Counted from the first letter of the stretch, positions 42,246 through 52,211 are shown. The stretch is DNA of 64,000 nt from Actinoplanes lutulentus (GCF_003259845.1 NZ_QLMJ01000004.1:372001-436000); one strand, 5' to 3'. Notes: generated by a model not told the origin, from the sequence alone. Made by a program: numbers and translations.

Positions 42246-44633
42246 TACGCGCTCCTCGCTCATCGGATGGGAACGTCGTAAGGATAGGAAAACCACCGGC
42301 CCGGCGGCTTGTCCAAAACTGCTCGATCCGGCCGCTGCCGCCTGCTGGCGGGCCAGCAGGCGGGATACGCCCTCGGCGGGCATCGGTTCGGCCAGGTGGA
42401 AGCCCTGGCCGAGGGTGTATCCGAGTTCGCGGAGGGCGGTCACCTGCTCGGGGCTCTCGATTCCCTCGGCGACCGTGTCCAGGCCCAGCGCGTGCGCCAG
42501 CTGGATCACCGCGCGGGCCACCGCCTGGCGGGCGTCGGCGGCGGCAGGGAGGCCGTCGTCGATCTCGATGCCGTCGACGAACGACTTGTCCAGCTTCACG
42601 ATCGCGGCGGGGAACGCGCGCAGCAGGCTCAGCGACGACTCGCCGGTGCCGAAGTCGTCCAGGGCCAGGCGGATGCCCATGCGGTCGAGTTCGTAAAGCG
42701 CCCGGGAGACCTGCTGGCCGCGGAGCACCGCTGACTCGGTCACCTCCAGGACCAGCCGCTCGCAGGGCAGGCCGCTGTCGGCGAGCACGCCGGCCACGTC
42801 GGAGACGAAGTCGGGGTCGTGCAATTGTCGCGCGGAGACGTTCAGGCCGGCTTCCTTCAGCGCGTCCGGGCCGAACTCGTCCAGCCACGCAACCGCCTGA
42901 CGGCAGGTCTCACGCAGCACGAACAGGCCCAGCGGCACGATCAGGCCGGTACGCTCGGCGGCCGGGATGAACTCGGCCGGGCTGACCACGCCACGGGTCG
43001 GGTGATGCCAGCGGACGAGAGCCTCGACGCCGATCACCCGGTTGCCGTCCAGCCGCACGATCGGCTGGTAGACCACCCGGAACTCGTCGTGGTCCAGGGC
43101 CCGCCGCAGCTCACCGCCGAGTTGCATGTGCGCCAGGACGGGCTCACCCATGCCGTCCACATACCGCACGAAACCGGCCTTGCCCTGCTGCTTGGCCGTG
43201 TACATCGCGACGTCCGCGTTCCGCAGCACCACGTCGACGGTCTCGCCCGGCACGGCGACAGCGATGCCGATACTGGCCTGCACCAGCAGACGATGCTCAC
43301 TTATTGGGTACGCGAGAGCAGCAAGCAGTCGTCCGGCAAGTTCCTCCGGGCCGGCGCCGGCCTCGGTCAGTACTACCGCGAACTCGTCGCCGCCCACGCG
43401 TACCGAAAGGCCGTTGTCTTTGACCTCGGCTTGTAAAAGCCGGGCGACCGAGACCAGCAGCCGGTCGCCGACGCCGTGTCCGAGCAGGTCGTTGACTGTC
43501 TTGAAGTCATCCAGGTCGATGAGAAGCACCGACACCGGGCCGGTCGCGCTCTCGGCCAGCGCGGTCGTGAGGTGGTCGCGGAACAGCGCGCGGTTGGCCA
43601 GCCCGGTCAGACCGTCGTGGCTGACCTCGTATTGCAGCCGTTCCTCCTGGACGCGCGCGATCCGGAGCAGGCGGGCATTGTCCTGATAGGCGACGTATTG
43701 CCGGATCATCACCAGCACGGTCACCACGACAGCGGCGATCAGAACGACCCGGACCGGCCAGCGCAGCGGCGCACCGAGGGCGACGGCGATCAACGGCACG
43801 TCGACCAGGATCATGGCGAGGTAGGGCAGGAGCGTACCCACGTGGTCCTCATCGCGGCGCAAGCCGCGGTCGGCGCGACCCTGGGCAGCGACGCCGAGTG
43901 TGATCAGAATCGGAGCCAGCGGCATCACGATCGCCTGAGCCGGAACGCTGGCGATGTAGCCGAACTGCACCGCGAGCACGGCGACGACCCCGGCCGGAAC
44001 ACCACCGGCCGCAGCGATGAAGCGGATCGCGACACGGTCGACCGGACCACCGGCGATGTACGAGACCTTCGTCGCGGCACCGACGGCGACCAGGAAACCG
44101 AGCCCGACCAGCAGCGTCGCCTGCGTGCTCCACGGCTCGCGGGCGGAGAGCATCGGGGCGAGGCCGACGTACCAGACGACGGCCGCGCAGCCGAGGAACG
44201 CGATCGTCCGGTCCAGCAGCATCCGCCACCGCTCGACACCGCCGGCCGCGACGACCGGGACCCGGCCCAGCGCCCAGATCGCGATCAGAAATCCGACGCC
44301 GGCGAAGGCCGCCGCCGGCGCCGGCATGCTGCGGGTGCGGGCCTGGTCAGCGTGGGTGAGCATGTCGACGGCGAGCCAGGCGTAGCCGACGGTGATCGAG
44401 ACGAGGGCGATCAGGATGCCGCGCCAGAAACCTCGGGCTTGCGGGGTTCGGGTTCGGCGCGTGAGGTCGTAGACGGACGCGGTGGCGATGGCGGCACCGA
44501 TCGGTACGAAGACGTAGGCAACCGCTTCGATGCTGAAGCCGGTCGTCAGGTAGGCGACGCACCAGAGGGTTCCGGCCACGGCGACCGCGGTGGCAGTGCG
44601 GTGGGCCGTCAACTGAGGTGCTTCCCGCGTCAC
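41826..44633 (-). CDS. GGDEF-EAL cyclic-di-GMP protein whose frame continues into the VOC gene
   Basis: The open frame has 935 codons. It starts with eight or so membrane helices (about 15-300), then a GGDEF domain with an intact RVGGDEFAVV and an EAL domain with EALVRWHHP and DDFGTGESSLSLL. Both active-site signatures are canonical, so the protein may make and break c-di-GMP. The EAL domain ends about codon 775 (GFHLAEPMPAEGVSRLLARQQ). No stop occurs before the VOC start: codons continue through LSLRRSHPMSEERV. Either a stop was lost or the product is a real fusion; I cannot tell which from sequence. Confidence 0.83.
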   Translation of the reverse strand: MTREAPQLTAHRTATAVAVAGTLWCVAYLTTGFSIEAVAYVFVPIGAAIATASVYDLTRRTRTPQARGFWRGILIALVSITVGYAWLAVDMLTHADQARTRSMPAPAAAFAGVGFLIAIWALGRVPVVAAGGVERWRMLLDRTIAFLGCAAVVWYVGLAPMLSAREPWSTQATLLVGLGFLVAVGAATKVSYIAGGPVDRVAIRFIAAAGGVPAGVVAVLAVQFGYIASVPAQAIVMPLAPILITLGVAAQGRADRGLRRDEDHVGTLLPYLAMILVDVPLIAVALGAPLRWPVRVVLIAAVVVTVLVMIRQYVAYQDNARLLRIARVQEERLQYEVSHDGLTGLANRALFRDHLTTALAESATGPVSVLLIDLDDFKTVNDLLGHGVGDRLLVSVARLLQAEVKDNGLSVRVGGDEFAVVLTEAGAGPEELAGRLLAALAYPISEHRLLVQASIGIAVAVPGETVDVVLRNADVAMYTAKQQGKAGFVRYVDGMGEPVLAHMQLGGELRRALDHDEFRVVYQPIVRLDGNRVIGVEALVRWHHPTRGVVSPAEFIPAAERTGLIVPLGLFVLRETCRQAVAWLDEFGPDALKEAGLNVSARQLHDPDFVSDVAGVLADSGLPCERLVLEVTESAVLRGQQVSRALYELDRMGIRLALDDFGTGESSLSLLRAFPAAIVKLDKSFVDGIEIDDGLPAAADARQAVARAVIQLAHALGLDTVAEGIESPEQVTALRELGYTLGQGFHLAEPMPAEGVSRLLARQQAAAAGSSSFGQAAGPVVFLSLRRSHPMSEERVMITKLNVTSIYVLDKDEALEFYVGKLGLEKGNDVQQGSYRWLTVRVPGDAGTEISLEQPGAPLHDEATAEQLRELMAKGALTGLVLNSDDVRGLFESLKASGFTDFTQEPADHFYGTDMGLRDPSGNPIRILQQGNPTP

Positions 44634-45044
44634 GGGCCGAACACTAGTGGGTCCGATGTAGACCTGATCTCATCCAAACGTTCGACCTTCAACGATTCCC
44701 GGCCGGGCAGGTCCAGGCTTCCGGCTTCTTCGGCCTGGCCCGGTGAGGGCGGCTTGGTCGATGTCAGGACTGTGCCATACCTGTCGCGCCCTCTCCAGCG
44801 ATGGCAGAACTCTGACATCGAAGTTTCGTGAATCTCCGTGCACTTCCAGGGGAAACGCAACTTGGCCGATGCGGTGGCTACAGAGTTGGAACAGTCAAGA
44901 AATGTCAGAGCAATGACTCGCAGTCAGTCTGCTTTCACTAGCGACAGCCGACGGCACCGGGTGTGGAGTCCGGGACAACGGCGGCTCGCCCTGAACTTTT
45001 CATCCGCACGATCGCCCCCTTCACCAGGAACGGAGTTCTCACAT
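44634..45044. other. 411-bp intergenic region, divergent promoters
   Basis: It separates the GGDEF-EAL gene (minus) and urtA (plus). The frame of urtA is open to 44838 but has no coding character before 45045. I see no tRNA, terminator or long palindrome. A nitrogen regulator site would be expected here for urtA, but I cannot identify a good GlnR-type match. Confidence 0.6.
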
Positions 45045-46343
45045 ATGTCCAACTCCAGCAAGCGGATGCGCGCGCTTATGGCGACGGGTGCCCTCGGTAC
45101 GGCCATGGCCCTTGTGCTCGCCGGCTGTGGCGCCCGGGCCGGTGACGACACGGCCGGCGCCGGGTCGTCCCCGGCGGCCAGCTGCGTCGACACGTCCGGA
45201 AGCACCGTCAAGCTCGGCTTCCTCAACTCCCTTACCGGCGGCATGGCGATCTCCGAGAAGACCGTCTCCAATGTGCTGCACATGGCCTCCGACGAGATCA
45301 ACGCCAGCGGCGGCATCCTCGGCAAGAAGATCGAGTACGTCCAGGAGGACGGCGCCACCGACTGGCCGACCTTCGCGGAGAAGACCGAGAAGCTGCTCAC
45401 TCAGGACTGCGTGGCCGCGATCTTCGGCGGCTGGACCTCATCCTCACGCAAGGCCGTGAAGCCGGTCGTTGAGAAGCTCAACGGTCTCTTCTTCTACCCG
45501 GTGCAGTACGAGGGCCTCGAGTCGTCGCCGAACATCTACTACACCGGTGCGACCACCAACCAGCAGATCATCCCGGCGATGGACTTCCTCGCCTCCAAGG
45601 GCGTGAAGAAGCTGTTCCTCGCCGGCAGCGACTACGTCTTCCCGCGGACCGCGAACGCGATCATCAAGTTGTACGCGGCCAAGCTCGGCATCGAGATCGT
45701 CGGCGAGGAGTACGTGCCGCTCGACAAGGACGACTGGACCAGCCAGGTGGCGAAGATCGTGGCGGCCAAGCCCGACTTCATCTTCAACACCATCAACGGC
45801 TCGTCGAACGTCGGCTTCGTCAAGGCGTACTACGACGCCGGCCTCACCCCCGCGAAGACGCCGATCATCTCGGTGTCGATCGCCGAGGAAGAGGCGCCGG
45901 CGATGGGCCACGAGGTCACCGGCAACTACGCGTCCTGGAACTACTTCCAGTCGCTCAAGACCGACACCAACCCGAAGTTCATCGAGAGCTGGAAGGCCTA
46001 CCCGAACAGCAGCGGCGTCACCTCCGACCCGATGGAGGCCGCCTACATCTCGATGTACCTGTACAAGGCACTCGTCGAGGCAGCCGGCTCGTTCGACGTC
46101 GACAAGGTGAACGCCGCGGCGAAGGCGAACAAGATCACGTTCGACGCGCCGGAGGGCACCGTCACGCTCGACGGCGAGAACCACCACATCTCCAAGCCGG
46201 GCCACATCGGCCAGATCAACAAGGACAACCAGTTCGACGTCGTCTGGGCCTCCGACAAGTTCATCGAGCCCGACCCGTACCTCGAGGGCTACGACTGGTT
46301 CCCGGCTGACGTCCGCAAGCAGCTGGTGGACGCAGCGGGCTGA
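45045..46343 (+). CDS. urtA: urea-type ABC transporter substrate-binding lipoprotein
   Basis: The 432-residue protein has a lipoprotein signal (MALVLAGCG, Cys about 27) preceded by AGGAACGGAG. The mature part is a Peripla_BP_5 fold: VKLGFLNSLTGGMAISEKTV, ASDEINASGGILGKKIEYVQEDGATDWPTFAEKTEKL, FGGWTSSSRKAVKPV, PVQYEGLESSPNIYYTGATTNQQ. This pattern is characteristic of UrtA and close amide-binding proteins. The four following genes encode the rest of a HAAT-family importer. Urea is the likeliest substrate, though short-chain amides cannot be excluded. Confidence 0.9.
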   Translation: MSNSSKRMRALMATGALGTAMALVLAGCGARAGDDTAGAGSSPAASCVDTSGSTVKLGFLNSLTGGMAISEKTVSNVLHMASDEINASGGILGKKIEYVQEDGATDWPTFAEKTEKLLTQDCVAAIFGGWTSSSRKAVKPVVEKLNGLFFYPVQYEGLESSPNIYYTGATTNQQIIPAMDFLASKGVKKLFLAGSDYVFPRTANAIIKLYAAKLGIEIVGEEYVPLDKDDWTSQVAKIVAAKPDFIFNTINGSSNVGFVKAYYDAGLTPAKTPIISVSIAEEEAPAMGHEVTGNYASWNYFQSLKTDTNPKFIESWKAYPNSSGVTSDPMEAAYISMYLYKALVEAAGSFDVDKVNAAAKANKITFDAPEGTVTLDGENHHISKPGHIGQINKDNQFDVVWASDKFIEPDPYLEGYDWFPADVRKQLVDAAG

Positions 46344-46423
46344 CCGCCCGGCGGGGTCACGCGTCGCCTGCGGCGCGTGGCCCCGCACTCGGAGAACATC
46401 AACCCGCTACAGGGAGAGAGCAC

Positions 46424-47308
46424 GTGGACGCACTGATCGCCCCACTGCTTAACGGCAGCGCACAGGGTGCGCTGCTCCTGCTCGCCGCGCTGGGCCTCTC
46501 GCTCACCTTCGGCCAGATGGGCGTGATCAACATGGCCCACGGCGAGTTCCTCATGATCGGCGCCTTCGCCGCCTACCTCGTCCAGCAGGTCATCAAAGCC
46601 AGCGACCTGTCGATCCCGGTCGCGCTGCCGGTCGCGTTCGTCGTCGCAGGCCTGTTCGGTCTCCTGCTGGAGGTCACCATCATCCGATGGATGTACCGCC
46701 GGCCCCTCGACACCCTCCTCGTCACTGTCGGTGTTGGCCTGATCCTGCAGCAGGCGGCACTGCAGATCTTCCCGTCCCAGGGCGTGCCGGTGGAGAAGCC
46801 CAGCTGGCTCGACGGGCAGCTGAACATCCTCGGCTACGCCTGGCCGTTACGACAGCTGTTCACCATCGTGCTCGCGGTCGCCTGCGTCGCCGCCCTGTCG
46901 GCCTGGCTCAAGTACACCTCGTTCGGCCGCCGCATCCGGGCGACCGTGCACAACCGGGACCTCGCCGAGACCACCGGGATCTCCACCCGCGCCATCGACC
47001 GCCTGACCTTCTTTGTCGGATCGGGCCTGGCCGGGGTCGCCGGCGTGGCGGCGTCGCTCATCGGCGGCACGAACTCCCAGATGGGCGCGCAGTACATCAT
47101 CCCGGCTTTCCTCGTGGTCGCGGCCGGTGGCATCGGCCAGCTCAAGGGCACCATCATCGCCGCGTGGGCGGTGGGCGTCGCTCTCTCGTACTTCGCGTAC
47201 TGGACGACCGGCAGCCTGGCGCAGGTGCTCGCCTTCATCCTCGTGATCGTGTTCCTGCAGCTGCGCCCGCAGGGCCTGTTCACGGTGCGAACCAGGAGTC
47301 TGGCATGA
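46424..47308 (+). CDS. urtB: urea-type ABC transporter permease, LivH-like
   Basis: The 294-residue protein starts at GTG after AGGGAGAGAG. It has eight or so helices and the branched-chain-type permease signature (AALGLSLTFGQMGVINMAHGEFLMIGAF, and GQLKGTIIAAWAVG). It lies in order after urtA and overlaps urtC by four bases. It forms the membrane channel with UrtC. Confidence 0.92.
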   Translation: MDALIAPLLNGSAQGALLLLAALGLSLTFGQMGVINMAHGEFLMIGAFAAYLVQQVIKASDLSIPVALPVAFVVAGLFGLLLEVTIIRWMYRRPLDTLLVTVGVGLILQQAALQIFPSQGVPVEKPSWLDGQLNILGYAWPLRQLFTIVLAVACVAALSAWLKYTSFGRRIRATVHNRDLAETTGISTRAIDRLTFFVGSGLAGVAGVAASLIGGTNSQMGAQYIIPAFLVVAAGGIGQLKGTIIAAWAVGVALSYFAYWTTGSLAQVLAFILVIVFLQLRPQGLFTVRTRSLA

Positions 47309-48399
47309 CCAAGTCGAAGTCATGGCTTTCCCTCAGCGGTATCGGGGTGTTCGCCGTCCTGCTCCTCGCGGTGGCTCCCCTCATGCTCACCGATCACTGG
47401 CTCAACAATCTCGGCAAGTACTGCTGCTGGGCCATCGCCGCGGTCGGCATCGGCCTTGCGTGGGGCCGGGGCGGGATGCTCGTGATGGGGCAGGGGGTGT
47501 TCTTCGCCCTCGGCGCGTACTCGATGGCCATGCACCTCACGCTGGAGACCGCCGGTGACCGGATCCCCGGCTTCATGGTGCTCTACGACCCGCTCGCGCC
47601 GCTCCCGATGTTCTGGGAACCGTTCCGCAGCGCGACGTTCACCCTGCTGGCGATCGTGCTGCTGCCCGTGATCGTGGCCGGCATCCTCGGCTACGCGCTG
47701 TTCAAGCGCCGTGTGAAGGGCGCTTACTTCGCGATCCTGACGCAGGCACTCGCCGTCGCGCTGGCCGTTCTGATCAGTTCCACGATCCGCGAGACCGGCG
47801 GCGACACCGGGCTCAGCGACTTCAAGTACTTCTTCGGCTTCGTACTGAACGACCCGGCGAACAAGGCCATGGTGTACTTCATCGCGGCCGCACTGCTCAT
47901 CGTGTGCCTGCTCGCGGTGTGGCAGCTCTACCGCAGCCGTTTCGGTGAGCTCCTCGTCGCCACCCGGGACGCCGAGGAGCGCGTGCGCTTCCTCGGTTAC
48001 GACCCGGCCAACGTCAAGCTCGTCGCCTTCATCGTCTCCGCGCTGATGGCGAGCATCGGCGGCGCGTTGTTCGTACCCATCGTCGGCATCATCACCCCGG
48101 CCGAGATCGGCGCCGCCGCCTCGATCCTGATGATCGCGGGTGTCGCCTTCGGCGGCCGCGCATCACTCTTCGGCCCGGCGCTCGGCGCGATGGCGGTCGG
48201 CTGGGGACAGTCAAGCCTCGGCTCGACCTGGCCGGAGGGCTGGACCTACATCCTCGGCCTGCTGTTCATCGTCGTCGTCCTCTTCCTGCCGAACGGGCTG
48301 TCGTCGCTGCCCGCCCGGCTCGCCGCTGCCCGCCGGAAGCCGGACGTCCAGCCCACCCCGGTGATCGTCGCCGCAGAACTCGAAGAGGTGCGGTCATGA
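47305..48399 (+). CDS. urtC: urea-type ABC transporter permease, LivM-like
   Basis: The 364-residue permease begins MTKSKSWLSLSGIGVFAVLLLAVAP. It has about ten helices and motifs LGKYCCWAIAAVGIGLAWGRGGMLVMGQGVFFALGAY, matching UrtC. The later region FLGYDPANVKLVAFIVSALMASIGG is standard for LivM-like subunits. The first ATG overlaps the urtB stop, and its own stop overlaps urtD. The frame is open far upstream inside urtB but that part is a shadow. Confidence 0.93.
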   Translation: MTKSKSWLSLSGIGVFAVLLLAVAPLMLTDHWLNNLGKYCCWAIAAVGIGLAWGRGGMLVMGQGVFFALGAYSMAMHLTLETAGDRIPGFMVLYDPLAPLPMFWEPFRSATFTLLAIVLLPVIVAGILGYALFKRRVKGAYFAILTQALAVALAVLISSTIRETGGDTGLSDFKYFFGFVLNDPANKAMVYFIAAALLIVCLLAVWQLYRSRFGELLVATRDAEERVRFLGYDPANVKLVAFIVSALMASIGGALFVPIVGIITPAEIGAAASILMIAGVAFGGRASLFGPALGAMAVGWGQSSLGSTWPEGWTYILGLLFIVVVLFLPNGLSSLPARLAAARRKPDVQPTPVIVAAELEEVRS

Positions 48400-49199
48400 C
48401 CGACGCTTCGCTCGTCGTCACCGACCTCCGCGTCGAGTTCTCGGGCTTCGTCGCGGTCGGTGGTGTCTCCTTCGACGCGCACCCCGGCGAGGTCCGGTTC
48501 CTCATCGGCCCGAACGGCGCCGGCAAGACGACCTGCATCGACGCCATCACCGGGCTGTCCAAGGGCACCGGATCGGCGAGGCTCGGCGAGAAGGAGCTAC
48601 TCGGCAAGCAGGTGCACAAGATCGTCCGCCTCGGGGTCGGCCGCACGTTCCAGACCGCGAGCGTCTTCGACGAGCTCACCGTGCTGCAGAACCTCGACAT
48701 CGCCGCCGGGCGCCACCGTTCGCCGATCTCGCTGCTGCGGGCTCGGCGTGGCGTCGACCCGTCGATCGAGCAGGCGCTGGAGGAGACCGGACTCTCCGGC
48801 GAACTCGCCACGCAGGCCGGCATCCTGTCGCACGGACAGAAGCAGTGGCTGGAGATCGCGATGCTGCTCGTGCAGGACGCGAAGGTGCTGCTGCTCGACG
48901 AGCCCGTCGCCGGCATGAGCCACGACGAGCGCACCGCGACCGGCGAGCTTCTGCAGCGCATCGCGGCGAAGCGGATCGTGCTCGTGGTCGAACACGACAT
49001 GGACTTCATGCGCCGCTTCGCCACCCGCGTGACAGTGCTGCACCAGGGCAAGGTGCTCTCGCAGGGCTCGGTGGCCGAGGTTCAGGCCGATCCCAAGGTG
49101 CAGGAGGTCTACCTCGGCACCGCGGGCGCCGCCACCACGGCCGCCATGTCGGTCGTGCCCGAACCGGTGGCCGCGACGAAGAACCGGACGGAGGACTGA
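48396..49199 (+). CDS. urtD: urea-type ABC transporter ATP-binding protein, LivG-like
   Basis: The 267-residue ATPase has Walker A GPNGAGKTTCIDAITG (about residues 35-43), signature LSHGQKQWLEIAMLL (the LivG/UrtD variant of LSGGQ) and Walker B VLLLDEPVAGM. Its start overlaps urtC by four bases. It drives import with UrtE. Confidence 0.94.
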   Translation: MTDASLVVTDLRVEFSGFVAVGGVSFDAHPGEVRFLIGPNGAGKTTCIDAITGLSKGTGSARLGEKELLGKQVHKIVRLGVGRTFQTASVFDELTVLQNLDIAAGRHRSPISLLRARRGVDPSIEQALEETGLSGELATQAGILSHGQKQWLEIAMLLVQDAKVLLLDEPVAGMSHDERTATGELLQRIAAKRIVLVVEHDMDFMRRFATRVTVLHQGKVLSQGSVAEVQADPKVQEVYLGTAGAATTAAMSVVPEPVAATKNRTED

Positions 49200-49200
49200 C

Positions 49201-49884
49201 ATGCTGGAGCTCACCGACATCGAGGCCGGTTACGGGCGCACGCGGGTGCTGCACGGTGTGACAGTGCCGGCCGGCAAAGTGGTGGCAGTGCTCGGCCACA
49301 ACGGCGCCGGCAAGACGACCCTGCTGCGCCTCGCGATCGGCCTGATCAAGCCGTCGAAGGGCCGGGTGCTGTTCAACGGCGAGGACGTGACCTCGCTCGC
49401 CCCCAACCAGCGCGTCCGTCGCGGCATGGCGTACGTGCCGCAGGGTCAGCAGTCGTTCGGCCAGCTCACGACGCTGGAGAATCTGCAGCTCGTCGCCGAC
49501 GGGCGCCGGGGCGGCAAGGCCCTCATCGACGCACAGATGGCCCGCTTCCCCGCACTGGAGCAGTTCGCCGCACGGAAGGCCGGCCTGCTCTCCGGCGGGC
49601 AGCGCCAGCAGCTCGCGATCGCCCGTGCCCTGATCACCCAGCCGAAGCTGCTCATCCTCGACGAGCCGACCGAGGGCATCCAGCCCACGATCGTCGCCGA
49701 GATCGAGCAGACCATCATGCAGCTCGCCGCGGAGGGCATCGATGTCCTGCTCGTCGAGCAACACATCGGCTTCGCCCTCGAAGCTGCCGAGCGTTACGTC
49801 GTACTCGCCTCGGGCTTCGTCACACAGACCGGGGTGGGTGGCATGACAGCCACCTCCACCGTGCGGGCCGCCATGGCGATCTGA
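49201..49884 (+). CDS. urtE: urea-type ABC transporter ATP-binding protein, LivF-like
   Basis: The 227-residue ATPase has Walker A GHNGAGKTTLLRLAIG, signature LLSGGQRQQLAIARALI and Walker B LLILDEPTEGIQPTIVAEIEQ, which is close to the UrtE consensus. It begins one base after urtD. The five-gene urt set is complete. Confidence 0.94.
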   Translation: MLELTDIEAGYGRTRVLHGVTVPAGKVVAVLGHNGAGKTTLLRLAIGLIKPSKGRVLFNGEDVTSLAPNQRVRRGMAYVPQGQQSFGQLTTLENLQLVADGRRGGKALIDAQMARFPALEQFAARKAGLLSGGQRQQLAIARALITQPKLLILDEPTEGIQPTIVAEIEQTIMQLAAEGIDVLLVEQHIGFALEAAERYVVLASGFVTQTGVGGMTATSTVRAAMAI

Positions 49885-49890
49885 GCCGGC

Positions 49891-51645
49891 ATGACCCACG
49901 CCAGCAATGCCGTCGTAACACAGGATAGGGAGTATGCCCCAACGCAAGGTGCCTTAGGGGATGCCACTGTGTCGACGGACAACGCGCGCGCGGCCGCAGA
50001 GGACAGCCTGGAGGACTACGCCTTCCGTTATGTGCCACGCACTTTCCGGCGCTGGAGCGCGGCCTCCGTCGGCGCGACCGCGCTCGGGTCCATCGCGTTC
50101 CTCGCCGATTTCTCGATCGGCGCGAGCATCGGCATCGACCACGGCACCTCCAACGCCGTGCTCGGCATCGTGTTCGCGTCGGTCATCATCGTCATCGTGG
50201 GCGTGCCCGTCGCCTACTACGCCGCCCGCTACAACCTCGACCTCGACCTCATCGCCCGCGGCTCGGGATTCGGCTACTACGGCTCCATCATCACGACGGT
50301 GATCTTCGCGGGCTTCACCTGCATCTTCTTCGCCCTGGAGGGCGCCATCATGGCGCAGGGGCTGCAGCTGGCGACGGGGATGCCGCTATGGCTCGGCTAT
50401 CTGATCTCCACCGTCGTCGTGATCCCGATCGTCATCTACGGCATGCGTGCGCTGGAACGCCTGCAGTTCTGGACCACGCCCCTGTGGCTCGCCCTCGCCC
50501 TGCTGCCGCTGCTGTGGATCGTCGTCTCCGACCCCGAGGCGGTACGCGCCTTCACGTCGTTCACCGGCGACTCCGACGGTTCGATCAGCTTCGGCGCCGT
50601 GGTCTCGAGTGCGGCAGTGTGCTTCGCACTCACCCCCCAGCTGGCGGAGCAGATCGACTACATCCGCGCCATGCCGCCGCGTACGCCGTCGAACGTCCGC
50701 TCGTGGTGGACCTCGTTCGTGTTCGCCGGCCCGGGCTGGGTCATTTTCAGCGGTACCAAACAGGTGATCGGAGTGTTCCTCGCCGTCTACCTGCTCGTGA
50801 AGGTCGAACCCACTCTCGGGCGCCAGGCGACCGAACCGGCCAAGCAGTTCGTCGTGATGTACCAGACCCTCCTCCCCGACTGGCTCGCGATCGTCCTCGC
50901 CCTGGTGCTCATCGTGGTCGCGCAGGTGAAGATCAACGTGACGAACGCGTACTCGGGTTCGCTCGCGTGGTCGAACGTCTTCACCCGGGTGGCGAAGCAC
51001 TACCCGGGTCGCACGATCTTCGTGCTGTTCAACCTCGTGATCGCCTACGTGCTCATGATGCTCGACGTCTTCACCCTCATCTCCTTCGTGCTGAGCCTCT
51101 ACGCGAACGTCGTCATGGCCTGGCTCGTGACGATCGCCACCGATATCGCGATCAACAAGTGGGTGCTGCGTATCTCGCCGCGTTTCCCCGAATTCCGCCG
51201 CGGCATGCTGCACGACTGGAACCCTGTCGGGCCCGTCTCGGTGGGGCTCGCCTCGGTGCTGTCGCTGCTCGCGTTCGCCGGGGTATTCGGCGCTGCCCTC
51301 AAGCCGTTCTCGGTGCTCATCGCGATCGGCGTCGCGTTCGTGGCCACGCCTGTCATGGCCCTCGCCACGCGGGGGCGTTACTACCTGCGCCGCCGCTCCG
51401 ACGGCATCGACTCTCCCCGGTTCGACGAGAACGGCAACCCCTCGGGCGAGCGGCTCCGCTGTCACGTCACGGGGTACACCTTTGAGCGGCCGGATATGCT
51501 GGCCTCGGCTGAGCGGGGACCGCACGGCGAAGTGCAGTACGTCTCGTCGCTCGCGCTCACGCTCGACGATTCCGATGACTACGTGCTCCCGCCGGAAGCC
51601 ACCGGTCCCCCGTACCGGACGGCCGCCCGACAGAGGGAGACGTGA
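49891..51645 (+). CDS. NCS1-family purine/cytosine/allantoin-type permease
   Basis: The 584-residue membrane protein has about 12 helices. LEDYAFRYVPRTFRRWSAASVG near the start, and SFGAVVSSAAVCFALTPQLAEQIDYIRAMP, match NCS1 permeases. These move purines, pyrimidines, hydantoins or allantoin with sodium or protons. The C-terminal hydrophilic tail (SPRFDENGNPSGERLRCHVTG) is long. It starts six bases after urtE and shares a stop/start overlap with the first TetR gene, so it belongs to the nitrogen-compound operon. Confidence 0.87.
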   Translation: MTHASNAVVTQDREYAPTQGALGDATVSTDNARAAAEDSLEDYAFRYVPRTFRRWSAASVGATALGSIAFLADFSIGASIGIDHGTSNAVLGIVFASVIIVIVGVPVAYYAARYNLDLDLIARGSGFGYYGSIITTVIFAGFTCIFFALEGAIMAQGLQLATGMPLWLGYLISTVVVIPIVIYGMRALERLQFWTTPLWLALALLPLLWIVVSDPEAVRAFTSFTGDSDGSISFGAVVSSAAVCFALTPQLAEQIDYIRAMPPRTPSNVRSWWTSFVFAGPGWVIFSGTKQVIGVFLAVYLLVKVEPTLGRQATEPAKQFVVMYQTLLPDWLAIVLALVLIVVAQVKINVTNAYSGSLAWSNVFTRVAKHYPGRTIFVLFNLVIAYVLMMLDVFTLISFVLSLYANVVMAWLVTIATDIAINKWVLRISPRFPEFRRGMLHDWNPVGPVSVGLASVLSLLAFAGVFGAALKPFSVLIAIGVAFVATPVMALATRGRYYLRRRSDGIDSPRFDENGNPSGERLRCHVTGYTFERPDMLASAERGPHGEVQYVSSLALTLDDSDDYVLPPEATGPPYRTAARQRET

Positions 51646-52211
51646 TGGAGGAGCCGGTCGACACCGCGACCGCGATTCTCGCGAGCGCGGCGGTGCTGCT
51701 GCGCGAGCGCACCTTCGACGACATCTCCTATCGTGCCCTCGCCGACGAGGTCGGCATCTCGGAGCGCACGATCTACCGCCAGTACCCGACGCGCGCGCAC
51801 CTGCTCGCCGCGCTCTCGAACTGGATCGAGCAGACCCGCTTCCCGCTGCCGCCGTTCGTGACCGTGTCCGATTTCCGGGCCGCCGTGCACGAGCGTTTCC
51901 GGGCCTTCGACACGTTGCCCGCCTACGCGTACGTCGGCGCACGGGCGTCCGCGATCTCGCCGACGCTCGACATCGAGCCGGCCTACATCACACGTGCGAT
52001 CGAGGCGATGCTCGACGTGGCGGCGCCGACGCTCAACCGGCGGGACCAGCGGCGGATCGCGGCATCCCTGCGCTTCTTCTCGTCGGCGATGTTCTGGGCG
52101 CGCCTGCGCACGGGCTTCGACATGGATGCCGGCGAGATCTGCGACGCGTTCGATCGCGCCGTCGACAACGTGCTTGCCAAGCTGCCCGACGGGACGCGGG
52201 CAGAGTCGTGA
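51645..52211 (+). CDS. TetR-family regulator (first of two)
   Basis: The 188-residue protein has the TetR N-terminal helix-turn-helix (ILASAAVLLRERTFDDISYRALADEVGISERTIYRQYPTRAHLLAAL) and a ligand-binding domain. Its ATG overlaps the permease stop codon (TGATG) after GAGGGAGAC. Ligand probably a nitrogen compound carried by the operon; inference. Confidence 0.85.
   Translation: MEEPVDTATAILASAAVLLRERTFDDISYRALADEVGISERTIYRQYPTRAHLLAALSNWIEQTRFPLPPFVTVSDFRAAVHERFRAFDTLPAYAYVGARASAISPTLDIEPAYITRAIEAMLDVAAPTLNRRDQRRIAASLRFFSSAMFWARLRTGFDMDAGEICDAFDRAVDNVLAKLPDGTRAES

Noticed and set aside
44820..44880. GlnR-type operator upstream of urtA
   Set aside because: GAAAC occurs, but no properly spaced GTNAC half-site accompanies it in either orientation.
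44838..45044. N-terminal extension of urtA
   Set aside because: The lipoprotein signal and ribosome-binding site put the start at 45045; the extension has no coding character.
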